Origin: Alloascoidea africana | Taxonomy: Eukaryota; Ascomycota; Alloascoideomycetes; Alloascoideales; Alloascoideaceae | Length of the DNA stretch: 64,000 bases | NCBI GenBank assembly: GCA_030581615.1 | Contig: JAKTTT010000068.1 | Location: forward strand, 1-64,000 | Direction: 5' to 3' | In this document: positions 1 to 12,500 of the stretch, one piece after another | Numbering within the stretch: the stretch's first letter is position 1 | Layout: each line of letters starts with the position of its first letter | Notes under the pieces: model-generated | Databases searched by the model: none | What the model was told of the DNA's origin: nothing | The model's input: only the letters and a program-made list of their open reading frames with translations | Made by a program: the position numbers and the translations under genes

Positions 1-2430
1 TCATCTGGACCTTCTTCTGGCCCATCGTCTGGACCTTCTGGTGAACCATCAGGAGTATCTTCAGGACCTTCTTCTGGCCCATCATCTGGACCTTCTGGTG
101 AACCATCAGGAGTATCATCTGGCCCATCATCAGGACCTTCTGGTGAACCCTCGGGAGTATCATCTGGACCTTCTTCAGGACCTTCTGGTGAACCATCAGG
201 AGTATCATCTGGACCTTCTTCTGGCCCATCGTCTGGACCTTCTGGTGAACCATCAGGAGTATCTTCAGGACCTTCTTCTGGCCCATCATCTGGACCTTCT
301 GGTGAACCATCAGGAGTATCATCTGGCCCATCATCAGGACCTTCTGGTGAACCCTCGGGAGTCTCATCAGGACCTTCATCAGGACCTTCTGGTGAACCAT
401 CAGGAGTATCATCAGGACCTTCTTCTGGCCCATCGTCAGGACCTTCTGGTGAACCATCAGGAGTATCATCAGGACCTTCTTCTGGCCCATCATCTGGACC
501 TTCTGGTGAACCCTCGGGAGTCTCATCTGGACCTTCTTCAGGACCTTCTGGTGAACCATCAGGAGTATCATCTGGACCTTCTTCTGGCCCATCGTCTGGA
601 CCTTCTGGTGAACCATCAGGAGTATCTTCAGGACCTTCTTCTGGCCCATCATCTGGACCTTCTGGTGAACCCTCGGGAGTCTCATCAGGACCTTCATCAG
701 GACCTTCTGGTGAACCATCAGGAGTATCATCAGGACCTTCTTCTGGCCCATCGTCAGGACCTTCTGGTGAACCATCAGGAGTATCATCAGGACCTTCTTC
801 TGGCCCATCATCTGGACCTTCTGGTGAACCCTCGGGAGTCTCATCAGGACCTTCATCTGGACCTTCTGGTGAACCCTCGGGAGTCTCATCTGGACCTTCA
901 TCAGGACCTTCTGGAGAACCATCGGGAGTATCTTCAGGACCTTCTTCAGGACCTTCTGGTGAACCATCAGGAGTATCATCTGGCCCATCATCAGGACCTT
1001 CTGGTGAACCCTCGGGAGTCTCATCAGGACCTTCATCAGGACCTTCTGGTGAACCATCAGGAGTATCTTCAGGACCTTCTTCTGGCCCATCGTCTGGACC
1101 TTCTGGTGAACCATCAGGAGTATCTTCAGGACCCTCTTCAGGACCTTCTGGTGAACCCTCGGGAGTATCATCTGGACCTTCTTCAGGACCTTCTGGTGGA
1201 CCATCAGGAGTATCATCAGGACCTTCTTCTGGCCCATCGTCTGGACCTTCTGGAGAACCATCGGGAGTATCTTCAGGACCTTCTTCAGGACCTTCATCAG
1301 GACCTTCATCAGGACCTTCATCAGGACCTTCATCAGGACCTTCTGGAGAACCCTCGGGAGTCTCATCAGGACCTTCATCTGGACCTTCTGGAGAACCATC
1401 GGGAGTATCTTCAGGACCTTCTTCAGGACCTTCATCAGGACCTTCTGGAGAACCCTCGGGAGTCTCATCAGGACCTTCATCTGGACCTTCTGGTGAACCA
1501 TCAGGAGTATCTTCAGGACCTTCTTCAGGACCTTCTTCAGGACCTTCTTCAGGACCTTCATCTGGACCTTCTGGTGACCCATCAGGAGTATCTTCAGGAC
1601 CTTCATCTGGACCTTCTGGTGAACCATCAGGAGTATCATCAGGACCTTCATCAGGACCTTCTGGTGAACCATCAGGAGTATCATCAGGACCTTCATCAGG
1701 ACCTTCTGGTGAACCCTCGGGAGTCTCATCTGGACCTTCATCAGGACCTTCTGGTGAACCCTCGGGAGTATCATCAGGACCTTCTTCTGGCCCATCGTCT
1801 GGACCTTCTGGTGAACCATCAGGAGTATCTTCAGGACCTTCATCAGGACCTTCTGGTGAACCATCAGGAGTATCATCAGGACCTTCATCAGGACCTTCTT
1901 CAGGACCTTCATCAGGACCTTCTGGTGAACCATCAGGAGTCTCATCTGGACCTTCATCAGGACCTTCTGGTGAACCATCAGGAGTATCATCTGGACCTTC
2001 TTCTGGCCCATCGTCTGGACCTTCTGGTGAACCATCAGGAGTATCTTCAGGACCTTCATCAGGACCTTCTGGTGAACCCTCGGGAGTCTCATCAGGACCT
2101 TCATCAGGACCTTCTGGTGAACCATCAGGAGTATCATCAGGACCTTCATCAGGACCTTCTTCAGGACCTTCTGGTGAACCCTCGGGAGTCTCATCAGGAC
2201 CTTCTTCTGGCCCATCGTCTGGACCTTCTGGTGAACCATCAGGAGTCTCATCTGGACCTTCATCAGGACCTTCTGGTGAACCATCAGGAGTATCATCTGG
2301 ACCTTCTTCTGGCCCATCGTCTGGACCTTCTGGTGAACCATCAGGAGTATCTTCAGGACCTTCATCAGGACCTTCTGGTGAACCCTCGGGAGTATCATCA
2401 GGACCTTCATCAGGACCTTCTGGTGAACCA
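1..2430 (+). repeat. Ser-Gly-Pro coding minisatellite (45/60-bp units)
   Basis: Tandem units of about 45 bp encode [15 protein letters not shown]. Longer variants carry one or two extra 15-bp SSGPS blocks. Copies differ by a few recurring synonymous changes (tca/tct, cca tca/ccc tcg), which come back in the same combinations at distant copies. That pattern suggests higher-order duplication of multi-unit blocks. All length changes keep the frame. Confidence 0.85.
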
Positions 2431-5013
2431 TCGTCTGGTCCCTCTTCGCAAGCTTCAGGGGTATCTTCTGGAGGTTCCTCTACGCCCTCTTCAGGCCCTG
2501 GAAACGGAAACGGAAACGGAAACGGAAACGGAAACGGAAACGGAAACGGAAACGGAAATGGAAATGGAAATGGAAATGGAAATGGAAATGGAAATGGAAA
2601 TGGAAATGGAAATGGAAATGGAAATGGAAATGGAAATGGAAATGGAAATGGAAATGGAAATGGAAATGGATCTGGTTCCGGCACAGGCTCTGGTGAAGGA
2701 TCAACCTCTGGAAGCGGCACTGGTGAAGGTTCAGGAAGCGGTTCTGGTTCTGGCTCGACAAATGGTGAGTCTGGCGAGTCAGGATCCCCCACTCTACTTG
2801 GATCCACTGGTTCTGGTTCTGGTTCTGGAAATGGAGATGGTAATGGATCTGAAAGTGGAACAGGCTCAGGCTCAGGCTCAGGCTCTGGTACTGGAGATGG
2901 CAGTGGATCTGGTTCAGCAGGATCTGGCTCAACATCTGGATCAGCATCTGGTGAATCTGGCTCAAGCTCAGGAGCTGCTTCAGAGAATGGTGAGTCTGGC
3001 GAATCTGGCTCCCCAAGTCTACTCAGCTCCACTGGTTCTGGTTCTGGTTCTGGAGATGGCAGTGGGTCTGGCTCAGCATCTGGCTCAGCATCTGGCTCAG
3101 CATCTGGCTCAGCATCTGGTGAATCTGGCTCTGGCTCTGGCTCTGGTTCTGGAGATGGCAGTGGGTCTGGCTCAGCATCTGGCTCAGCATCTGGTGAATC
3201 TGGCTCAAGCTCAGGAGCTGCTTCAGAGAATGGTGAGTCTGGCGAATCTGGCTCCCCAAGTCTACTCAGCTCTACCGACTCTGGTTCTGGAGATGGCAGT
3301 GGGTCTGGCTCAGCATCTGGATCAGCATCTGGTGAATCTGGCTCTGGCTCTGGCTCCGGCTCTGGCTCTGGCTCCGGCTCTGGCTCTGGCTCCGGCTCCG
3401 GCTCTGGTTCTGGAGATGGCAGTGGGTCTGGCTCAGCATCTGGCTCAGCATCTGGCTCAGCATCTGGCTCAGCATCTGGTGAATCTGGCTCTGGCTCTGG
3501 CTCTGGTTCTGGAGATGGAAATGGATCTGGCTCAAGCTCAGGAGCTGCTTCAGAGAATGGTGAGTCTGGCGAATCTGGCTCCCCAAGTCTACTCAGCTCT
3601 ACCGACTCTGGTTCTGGAGATGGCAGTGGGTCTGGCTCAGCATCTGGCTCAGCATCTGGCTCAGCATCTGGTGAATCTGGCTCTGGCTCTGGCTCTGGTT
3701 CTGGAGATGGAAATGGATCTGGCTCAAGCTCAGGAGCTGCTTCAGAGAATGGCGAGTCTGGCGAATCTGGTTCCCCAAGTCTACTCAGCTCTACCGACTC
3801 TGGTTCTGGAGATGGCAGTGGGTCTGGCTCAGCATCTGGCTCAGCATCTGGTGAATCTGGCTCAAGCTCAGGAGCTGCTTCAGAGAATGGTGAGTCTGGC
3901 GAATCTGGCTCCCCAAGTCTACTCAGCTCTACCGACCCTGGTTCTGGAGATGGCAGTGGGTCTGGCTCAGCATCTGGATCAGCATCTGGTGAATCTGGCT
4001 CTGGCTCTGGCTCCGGCTCCGGCTCTGGCTCTGGTTCTGGAGATGGCAGTGGGTCTGGCTCAGCATCTGGCTCAGCATCTGGCTCAGCATCTGGCTCAGC
4101 ATCTGGATCAGCATCTGCTTCAGAAAATGGTGAGTCTGGAGAATCTGGTTCCCCAAGTCTACTCAGCTCCACTGACTCTGGTACTGGAGATGGCAGTGGA
4201 TCTGGTTCAGCAGGATCTGGCTCAACATCTGGATCAGCATCTGGATCAGCATCTGGAGAATCTGGCTCAAGCTCAGGAGCTGCTTCAGAGAATGGCGAGT
4301 CTGGCGAATCTGGCTCCCCAAGTCTACTCAGCTCCACTGGTTCTGGTTCTGGTTCTGGTTCCGGAGATAGCTCAGCATCTGGCTCTGGCGACGGCAGCGG
4401 TTCTGGAGATGGCTCCGGCTCAGGATCTGGTTCAGAAAATGGTGAGTCTGGAGAATCTGGTTCCCCAAGTCTGCTCAGCTCCACTGACTCTGGTTCTGGA
4501 GATGGAAATGAATCTGGATCAGCATCTGGATCAGCATCTGGATCAGCATCTGGAGAATCTGGCTCAAGTTCAGGCGCTGCTTCAGAAAATGGTGAGTCTG
4601 GAGAATCTGGTTCCCCAAGTCTGCTCAGCTCCACTGACTCTGGTTCTGGAGATGGAAATGAATCTGGATCAGCATCTGGATCAGCATCTGGATCAGCATC
4701 TGGAGAATCTGGCTCAAGTTCAGGCGCTGCTTCAGAAAATGGTGAGTCTGGAGAATCTGGTTCCCCAAGTCTGCTCAGCTCCACCGACTCTGGTTCTGGA
4801 GATGGCAGTGATTCATCTGGCTCTAGGCCCATTGATGGATTGTCTACTAGTTATGCGTCTTATCCTTCAGCAATTCCATCAAACGGTGTCAATCCTTCAG
4901 CATCCGCTACCCCAAGTTTACAGACATATATCGGGTCTGGATTGCCAACTTATCGCTTAGCCTCTAGCCCTTTCAACTTAATGCCTCTCATATCGCTTTT
5001 GTTTTTCTTTTAA
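1..5013 (+). CDS. Giant repetitive GPI-anchored cell-wall protein, 3' part
   Basis: The open frame in phase with base 1 runs through the left edge to the TAA at 5011-5013, so the start and signal peptide lie outside. Three repeat zones follow each other: Ser-Gly-Pro-Glu-Val units (1-2430), an uninterrupted Gly-Asn block (2500-2670), and a Ser/Gly/Ala/Glu zone with eleven copies of an [10 protein letters not shown]-type module (2761-4800). After a unique Ser/Tyr/Pro-rich segment the protein ends in a hydrophobic tail, [12 protein letters not shown], the form expected of a GPI-attachment signal. Such Ser/Gly/Pro stalks belong to fungal wall glycoproteins and adhesins. No ligand-binding domain is inside the window, so the adhesin role is inference. 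The gene is convergent with another giant GPI gene at 6550-14475. Confidence 0.75.
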   Translation, partial: SSGPSSGPSSGPSGEPSGVSSGPSSGPSSGPSGEPSGVSSGPSSGPSGEPSGVSSGPSSGPSGEPSGVSSGPSSGPSSGPSGEPSGVSSGPSSGPSSGPSGEPSGVSSGPSSGPSGEPSGVSSGPSSGPSGEPSGVSSGPSSGPSSGPSGEPSGVSSGPSSGPSSGPSGEPSGVSSGPSSGPSGEPSGVSSGPSSGPSSGPSGEPSGVSSGPSSGPSSGPSGEPSGVSSGPSSGPSGEPSGVSSGPSSGPSSGPSGEPSGVSSGPSSGPSSGPSGEPSGVSSGPSSGPSGEPSGVSSGPSSGPSGEPSGVSSGPSSGPSGEPSGVSSGPSSGPSGEPSGVSSGPSSGPSGEPSGVSSGPSSGPSSGPSGEPSGVSSGPSSGPSGEPSGVSSGPSSGPSGGPSGVSSGPSSGPSSGPSGEPSGVSSGPSSGPSSGPSSGPSSGPSSGPSGEPSGVSSGPSSGPSGEPSGVSSGPSSGPSSGPSGEPSGVSSGPSSGPSGEPSGVSSGPSSGPSSGPSSGPSSGPSGDPSGVSSGPSSGPSGEPSGVSSGPSSGPSGEPSGVSSGPSSGPSGEPSGVSSGPSSGPSGEPSGVSSGPSSGPSSGPSGEPSGVSSGPSSGPSGEPSGVSSGPSSGPSSGPSSGPSGEPSGVSSGPSSGPSGEPSGVSSGPSSGPSSGPSGEPSGVSSGPSSGPSGEPSGVSSGPSSGPSGEPSGVSSGPSSGPSSGPSGEPSGVSSGPSSGPSSGPSGEPSGVSSGPSSGPSGEPSGVSSGPSSGPSSGPSGEPSGVSSGPSSGPSGEPSGVSSGPSSGPSGEPSSGPSSQASGVSSGGSSTPSSGPGNGNGNGNGNGNGNGNGNGNGNGNGNGNGNGNGNGNGNGNGNGNGNGNGNGNGNGNGSGSGTGSGEGSTSGSGTGEGSGSGSGSGSTNGESGESGSPTLLGSTGSGSGSGNGDGNGSESGTGSGSGSGSGTGDGSGSGSAGSGSTSGSASGESGSSSGAASENGESGESGSPSLLSSTGSGSGSGDGSGSGSASGSASGSASGSASGESGSGSGSGSGDGSGSGSASGSASGESGSSSGAASENGESGESGSPSLLSSTDSGSGDGSGSGSASGSASGESGSGSGSGSGSGSGSGSGSGSGSGSGDGSGSGSASGSASGSASGSASGESGSGSGSGSGDGNGSGSSSGAASENGESGESGSPSLLSSTDSGSGDGSGSGSASGSASGSASGESGSGSGSGSGDGNGSGSSSGAASENGESGESGSPSLLSSTDSGSGDGSGSGSASGSASGESGSSSGAASENGESGESGSPSLLSSTDPGSGDGSGSGSASGSASGESGSGSGSGSGSGSGSGDGSGSGSASGSASGSASGSASGSASASENGESGESGSPSLLSSTDSGTGDGSGSGSAGSGSTSGSASGSASGESGSSSGAASENGESGESGSPSLLSSTGSGSGSGSGDSSASGSGDGSGSGDGSGSGSGSENGESGESGSPSLLSSTDSGSGDGNESGSASGSASGSASGESGSSSGAASENGESGESGSPSLLSSTDSGSGDGNESGSASGSASGSASGESGSSSGAASENGESGESGSPSLLSSTDSGSGDGSDSSGSRPIDGLSTSYASYPSAIPSNGVNPSASATPSLQTYIGSGLPTYRLASSPFNLMPLISLLFFF
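2500..2670 (+). repeat. Gly-Asn hexanucleotide block (28 units)
   Basis: Twenty-eight GGA-AAY hexamers encode alternating Gly and Asn, closed by one further GGA. The first nine Asn codons are AAC and the next nineteen are AAT, with a single sharp boundary at about 2555. Confidence 0.9.
2761..4800 (+). repeat. Eleven-copy Ser/Gly module array with [10 protein letters not shown] core
   Basis: The core starts at 2761, 2986, 3229, 3556, 3748, 3886, 4126, 4291, 4438, 4588 and 4738. All spacings are multiples of three. Between the cores, runs of SG, SGSA and GDG vary in number. The two spacings 4438-4588 and 4588-4738 are both exactly 150 bp, and those two units appear identical. Confidence 0.85.
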
Positions 5014-6549
5014 CGTTTCAAAGCATTTATTCGCAAGACATTTATTATCAAAACATTTATTTTCCTTGATTTGAAGAGCTCAGGTTTAACTTTATTTGTA
5101 TTAGTTTATTTTCTTTTATTTCAGAGAAGCTTACAATCAGATTTAGAATTGGTATTATAGACCTTCTAACAGACTTTTTGTCAATAATTGTGCAAGTATA
5201 ACACAAAAAACTTTAAATCTTGTATAAAATTCCAAACTGTTGAAGATATAGTCTCATGGTCTCTTGCTCACCAGAGATGGTAATTGACCAGTCCGGGTAA
5301 ACTAGCATGTTGGTGTTAGGAATGTGCACATGCTTAGCACTGAGGTATGAAATAAAAAGAGAATATCGTGGATACCAAAACTAATGCCTAAATGAAAAAG
5401 GGAAAAATCAAGTTCATTAGAGGTAGTTCCCATCTACAGTTCCGTATATTTTGGTACTCCGAGAATATTGTCTGCATTCTCAGTTATCCATTCTTTAATT
5501 GAGGTTTGTGTATCTTCTAGCAACAAACTCTCTGTTAGTATAAAAATTACAATGCTGTATTATATACAGGGTTTCCGTGCCTGGGATTCTCCTTAACATG
5601 TTTCGCTAACCCGTAAACCTCAAGGACCCAGGTCGCAGAGCTTTTTGACTTTGTGACAGATAAGGATTCGGGGTTAGCCAAACCGTTCAATCTTCTCCAA
5701 GTCTTTTTAGTTGCAGAATTGTGCTGGTTGAATTGATCCGTAAGATGGAAAGAACCACCCTCTCTATATTCTTGGGCTCACGATGTCACAAAATCTATTA
5801 ACTTAGTCCTAAAAACTTGTTTCTTATGTATTCGGATGAGACTCATCAAGCGCTGTTTTTGAAAGTGCTTTCACTAACTTCTAGCTGGACTCTTATTTCA
5901 ACATTACTATTGGCGGTGATATTATACTACACAGGCCTCTGTTCTTGTTGTGGTTAAAAGACTCATCTGTTTCCAACCTCAGATTATCAAAGTCATTTGT
6001 GTAAAAACTTCCAATTTGATTTTGGAAAAATTGTTCCTTTTGTTCTAGTATTTTTTTTTTTTTTTTGGCTTTGCTGTGAGTACGCTTGTGCAATTTGGAA
6101 AACTATTTTCTATTCTTCTTAAAAGACAGTGGCGTATTTTCCCTGGTAGCTGGAGCTCACCTCAATACCATTCGACAATCAAGACCCATAGCTCAATTAA
6201 CGCAATTTCCTGAAACTTTTCTTATCATCGGGATTTTCCAAATCTTGAGATTCGCGCTATTGGGCATTATGCTATGATGTGTTCCAAATTCACTGGACAA
6301 GAGCAATATGCGCCCTGCCATAAGAAAAAAGTATATATATGTAGACTACAAAATTGAAATATTGGTTGTCCAAAACATTTTTTACATCATCTGCCTTAGC
6401 TTCAAAAAGCTGCTTAGTATGTAGTGCTAAAGAAATAGGCTAGTTCATTCGAAATTTTCTAAAAAATTCTTAACAGAATCACCAAAAATGATCATGCATC
6501 ATAGCCGCAAATAAATCAAAAACGTTTCTAAAAATCAATTGCTAAAGGA
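5014..6549. other. AT-rich convergent intergenic spacer
   Basis: This 1.5-kb stretch between the 3' ends of the two giant GPI genes is AT-rich with short A/T runs, including a T-run at about 6051-6066. Only small open frames occur, none with recognisable similarity. I see no tRNA box, transposon end or long repeat. It presumably holds both 3' UTRs. Confidence 0.5.
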
Positions 6550-9500
6550 TTAAAAAATAAAAAAGAAGTTAATTGAGATAATAATTGCGAGTGTTGGTGG
6601 ATTTGTCCTAAAAGCGAAACTTTCCTGGGTTAAAAGATGCGCTAAACTTGACGGATGATGACCGCTCCCAGAGTAGCTGGAATCGGTTGCAACAAAGTTG
6701 TCTTCAGGTACCGGGTTCCTATTGGTATCGGTGTAAGATTCAGATTCAAATTCAGAGCCTGATTCTGATCCATTTGTATTTTCCGTTTCGGCTTCTGGTC
6801 CAGAGATAGAGTTGGAATCATTCTCATATTTTGAGGCAGAAGGAGAGCCTGATTCATTCTCATTTTTCTGTCCTGATTGAGAGGTAGACTCCAAGCTAGA
6901 GCCAGAACCAGAATCATCGTATTCTGATGTATTGCCTTCGTCAGAACCATGACCAGAGCCATTTCCTGGTGTACTGCCATCTCTATCTCCATTTCCAGAT
7001 GTAAATCCAGATCCATTTTCTGATTCCCTGCCAGAACCCGGACCAGACTCACTGTTTTCCCAATCACCGTCATCTCCAGAACTAGAACCAGAGTCAGAGT
7101 CAGAGTCCGATCCGATTGTACTTTCAGTATCAGTACTATTGATTACACCAGAAGCGCCAGGATTAACAATAAAAATATCTCGCTTAGCCAGATGACTATC
7201 GGCCCCATTATCAAAGTTCAAAGTTATGGGTAGATCGTATCTGGAGACACGAGAAATGTCCAAAATAGGAACAGAATATTGAACAATATAGTCAGGTCTC
7301 GATTGCTGCAAGTAGGATATAGCTATGGTAGAACTTGAACATGTCACTTCGGTGACAAATAAATCGGTCTCCGTGAGATCAATTGGGTAACCGTATCCAT
7401 TGACAATAGAAGAGAGAAAAACGTGAACATTGTTACAATCAAATTGGTAGATAGAAGTATCTATGTCCATAGACACGGTCATTGTTGACCATCCAATTGA
7501 GCCAGGAATGTTCAAATTTATTACTTTACCATTCTCGCTTGGTCTAACAAGAATGTTAAATGATGTGCTCTCCGTGGGCTCAAAACTGATAGCAGAAGCA
7601 AAGCGAGAATTAGCAGTGACAAATTCAAACAAGTGTTCCCCCATGTAATAACAGTCGTCTGGCTGTTGTTTTAGTGTGCACGTAAATTGAAGAGATCCTG
7701 TACTGCCTTGGGCAATATCATTCAAGAAAGAAACTCTAAATTTTCCGGTATTTGAATTGAATATACCTTGACCTAGAACTTCAGTGCGGTCTGCGTTGAG
7801 TAAAGGTACCTCGTTGGAAATATTGGCAAAATCATCAGGGAATGTAAACTCGAAGAAGTCTCCTCTCTGGGCATTTGCTGGTAGAGAGAAATCAACTTCG
7901 ACCAGAAAATAATTGAAAGGGGTTTGGTTGTTCGTTGTTTCATATTGTTGCCTTTTGACTCTGATATCAGAGATTAGGTCGAGACCTTCGACTGAACCAG
8001 ATGCAGAAGATGTTTGAACTGCGTCACTGGGATTACAGGACAATGTCTGTAGTGATCTAGTTGAGGAAGTTGATGAGCGTATAGAAGAGGACCTGGAGGA
8101 GAACAGTGTACTTAACGTCGATAAGGATCTTGAAGAAGAATCGGGTCTTTCAGTCGCAGATATGAGAATTGATTTAGACAAAGTTGATGGTCTAGAGTGT
8201 GTCGATCCGCTAGATTTATGAGATAGGCTAGATGTCGGGACGCTCGGTTCTGAAGTTTGAGTCCTAGAGCTGCTAAATCTCTCAGATGTGGAAAAGACAG
8301 AACCTCCTGATTTTGGAAAGCTGGAGATTCTTGATGTTGAGGAACTAGATCCTTTTAATGTAGGACCACTATATTCTCTAGATCTATCAAATAAAGCGCC
8401 TGATTTTGTGACACTAGATTCTTGTGAATTGGGAACACCCGAGTAGATAGAGTCGCTAGGTATCGTATTAGATTCTCCTGAAGTTAAAGCTCCTAAGCTA
8501 TCTGATTCCCTAGACGCTGGAACATTAGATAAGTTGGACTGACTAGAAACATTTCTAAAGCTGGGAGATCCGCCAGATATTGGAGCATTAGATTCTGTTG
8601 AGAAAGAGATTCCAGACGTTGAAGAACTAAACGCATCTGAAGTTGAAACAACAAATGTGTTGCTTGATCTGCTAGCTGTTGCAATACTAGAACTAGTAAA
8701 CTCTCCGGATGTTGGAAAATCAGAGAAGTTCAAATTGGTATTAGGCTCTGGAGTGCTAGAACTTTTTGATGCAGAAGCACTAGACCCTCCAGCTAACAAT
8801 CCAGAACCTCCTGATTCACCAGTTGGGAAACTAGAGCTTTCTGGTGTTCGAACAGTAGAACTTCCCGATATTACTGAGCTTGGTTTGCTCAATTTTTCAA
8901 GCCTCGATATTTCTGAAACTTGGGCACTAGACGTTCTAGTAGACGAAAGATCAAAGTGGCTTGAACCGCCTGCTGTTAAAGAGTCGGAACTGTTTGATTG
9001 ATCTGATTTGAATGTCTGGGAGTTTTCTAGTTTTAGACTGCTCGGTCCCGCCGATGTTGGGAAAACAGATCCTCCTGATGAGATGCCAGGAGCACTAGAT
9101 ATTGAGGAAGTAATTATTCTAGATTTCCCTGACTCCAGATCGTCAAAGCCACTAGAACTTTTGCTAAATTTTGTAACGCGAGATATTGTTGCTGAGGAAG
9201 AAATATTGATTTCAAGAGAATTTGGGTAATTGGTCAAAGCAATAGAACCTGTTGGTTTAGAAGAGCCAGAACCGCTTGATGTTTCGATGCTTAAAACCTC
9301 CGACATTGGGAAACTAGACTCAATTGAAGTTGTAACGCCAGAGTGACTAGATCTTCCCGATGTAAAGATGCTAGATCCTTGAGATTGGCCCGATATGAAA
9401 AAACTTGACATTTTCACAGTTGAAGTGAAAGCGTCATGAGAAGAGCCCGTTTTGGAACTAGGCAGTTCTTCTGGAGTTGTGTCACTGGGCTTGGAAGAAG

Positions 9501-12500
9501 TTGAAATAACAGAGAAACCAGGGCTATTAAATGTATGAACATTAGAAGTTGCTGTTGTTGGAACGCCAGACAAACTGGATGCTGGAATACTGGTAGCTTT
9601 TGACCTTGAGCTAAAACCTCCTAGCGTAATATAACCAGAGGCACCGAGTGTTAGAGCATTTGAAGCTCTTGATGTTTGAACGTGAAAACCACTTGAACTC
9701 GCAAAGGAAATATCAAAACCGCTAGACACTAGTGCCCCAGAAACGCTGGTATCATGAGCACTTATTTTGTCTGATGAAGTAGGGGAATCAACTGATTCGT
9801 TTGCGTTTGTACTAGAAAGGCCTCTTGATGTTGGTGTATTAGAGTTTCCTGGACGTTCAGAGGTTGAAGCTCTATCTGTAGTTGGTACAGGAGAGGGACT
9901 AGTGTTTTCCGAAATTGGGAGATCAGAGAACCCAAAGCTGATAGAAATTGGAGCACTAGAAAATTTTGATCTTTGAGTGTCAGGCATACTTGATCCACCC
10001 GATATTGAGACAATGGGTCGGTCTGGAGCTGAAATCTTTGATTCACTGGACATTCCTATAGATGTATAAGCAACTGATATTGGGACACTAGACCCGTCTG
10101 CAATTAGAGCGCTTGACTCTTCCAATCTTGAGCTACTAAACTCTCTTGATGTTGAAAGTCCAGAGTCACTCGATTTGGTAGGAGTTGAAGCAAGGACGCT
10201 ATGAGACGTCAGCCTGCTAGGTCTTGTTGATTGGTATGATATACTAGAGCCACTAGATCTACCTGAATTTTGATCACCGGATCCTTCTGTATTTAAAAGT
10301 TCAGAAAGGCTTGATGCTCTAAATGTTGAGACATTGATGGCTTCTGTTATCTGAACATTGGAACTAAAAGACGTTGGAGCTCTGGAAAATCCTGTTCCAC
10401 TAAACGTGTCAGCACTATATCTTTCTGATGCTTGAACGCTAGAACCATTTGGTTTATCTGACAAAGCATCAAAGGCACTAGAACTGACAACCGTTGGGAA
10501 CGCAGAGATTGGAAAATTAGATACTCCTGAGGTTGAACTTTTAGACCCATTTGATTCGCTAGTCGTCGGAGCACTGGAAGCTCTTAATGTTGAAGTGCTA
10601 GATTCACTTTGTACACCCGGTCTTGAAGGATCGAAATTGTCTGATGTTGAAATGGCATAACTGCTTGAGGTTGAAATGCTCGTTAGGCTAGAGATTGTAG
10701 AATCTTTGGATATTTGGAAACTAGACATTGAATTGGGAACACCATAATTGTCAGAACTGCTTGGAGATGAAATTCTAGAGGTATTAGATTCATTGGGCAC
10801 TGGAACACGGGATGTTTCTGAAGTTGGAGCACTAGACCATCTTGAAGGACTAGATGAAATGCCAAAAACATTAGATTCCGTTGAGTATTGAGTGCTAAAT
10901 TCTCCTGAATGTGGAAAACTCGATCTAGCAGTTGCTGTCGTGCTAGAATCTTTTGGGATTTGAAAACTAGATCTGAAAGAAGCTGGAACAGTAGAGTGGC
11001 TATGTCTTCCCGATGTTGGGGTACCAAAACCACTTGATCTGCTAGATTTTTGTGTGCTGGACTCTCCCCAAGTTGGTATGAGAGTACCACCTGATTCACC
11101 AGATGTTTGGGCATTAGAGTACTCCGATACGGAAGAACTAGAACCTCTTGGAATCGAAACGTAAAAACCAACAGGACTGTCTAGAGTGAATAAACTCGAG
11201 CCGCCTGAAACACCAGATTCTAATGTTGTGTAATGATAACCACTAGATTCACTTGATGCAGAAATGCTAGAATTCCAATGTCTACTTGAAAATAGAACAT
11301 CAGATTGACTGGATTCGCTGGATTTTATAATATCAGAGACTTGTGATATTGGTGCGCCTGATCCACTGGACAGACTGCTTGGTATTTCAGACAAAATAGA
11401 TCCTGTTGAGAGTTCTGGGGTTGGAACACTCGTTAAACTAGACATCTGGGCATTAAAGCCTTGTGAAGTAGGAAAGACAGAGCTACTAGATGATACAGCT
11501 CTAGAATTTTCTGATATAGAAGAAATAGAAACTCTTGAGCTCAGAACACTCGATCCACTAGATGTTGAAAGATTCGAGACTTGTGGCATTGACGCACTAG
11601 ACCCATTTGAACTTGAAATGTCGGAGTCGCTAAATTTTGATGAAATATGAGTGCTCAATCCAATAGAATGCTGTGACATTAAAGCATTTGATTCACTTGG
11701 CTGATTAGCTGAAATGTCATAAGCATCAGATTCTGCTAAAACTTCTGCGGTTGAAACACTCGCTTTATTAGACAGCTGGACGCTAGCACTTTTTGAAGGC
11801 AAAGTGCTCAACACACTGGATGTTGAAAGGCTATAAACTTGTGATACTGAAATGTTCAATTCACTCGACTGACCAGTTGAAATGACAAACTCATTAGGCC
11901 CAGTTGAAACTTCTGAGATTGAAACACTAGAACTTCCTGAGGTATGAACACTTGATCCACTGGAAGTGGAAAGACTAGAATCTTGTGGCACTGAAGCACT
12001 TGGCTTATTTGACAGACCATTAGAAATGCCAGAAACAATAGATCTCGTTGAAACTCCTGAGGTTGGGGCAGTTGTTCTACTAGAGATTTGCAAGCTAGAC
12101 GCTCTTAAACTTGAAAGACCAGAATCACTGGAAATATATCCACTAGAATCCCGTAACATTGAAGAAATATATCCACTTGACAGACTCGCTGAGATGTCAA
12201 ATGCAATTGATCCTGTGGAGATTTCTGAGGTGGGAACGCCAATGATGCTAGAGATTTGCACATTAAAACCTTTTGAAACCAAAGTGCTCGATCCATTAAA
12301 TGTTGAAAGACCAGAGTATTCCGATATAGAAGAACTAAAACTTTTTAAAGCTAGAGAGCTCGGTTTACTAGATACTGAAGGACTAGAACTCTGTAGCATT
12401 GAAGAGCTGGTTTCGCTGGACTCACTAGCTGAAATGCCAGACACGTTAGATCCAGTTGAAATTTCTGAAGTGGGAGCACTCGACACACTTGATATTTGGT

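Noticed and set aside
2480-4156. Several minus-strand frames (Phe/His-, Gln/Ser/Met-rich) under the first GPI gene
   Set aside because: They are complements of the GN and SG repeats, have no start context or family, and come and go with repeat boundaries.
2761-4760. Repeated GGTGAGT sequences (eleven) that look like splice donors
   Set aside because: They are part of the ENGES coding core. No CTAAC-type branch site follows in the array and the protein frame is continuous, so splicing is not needed.
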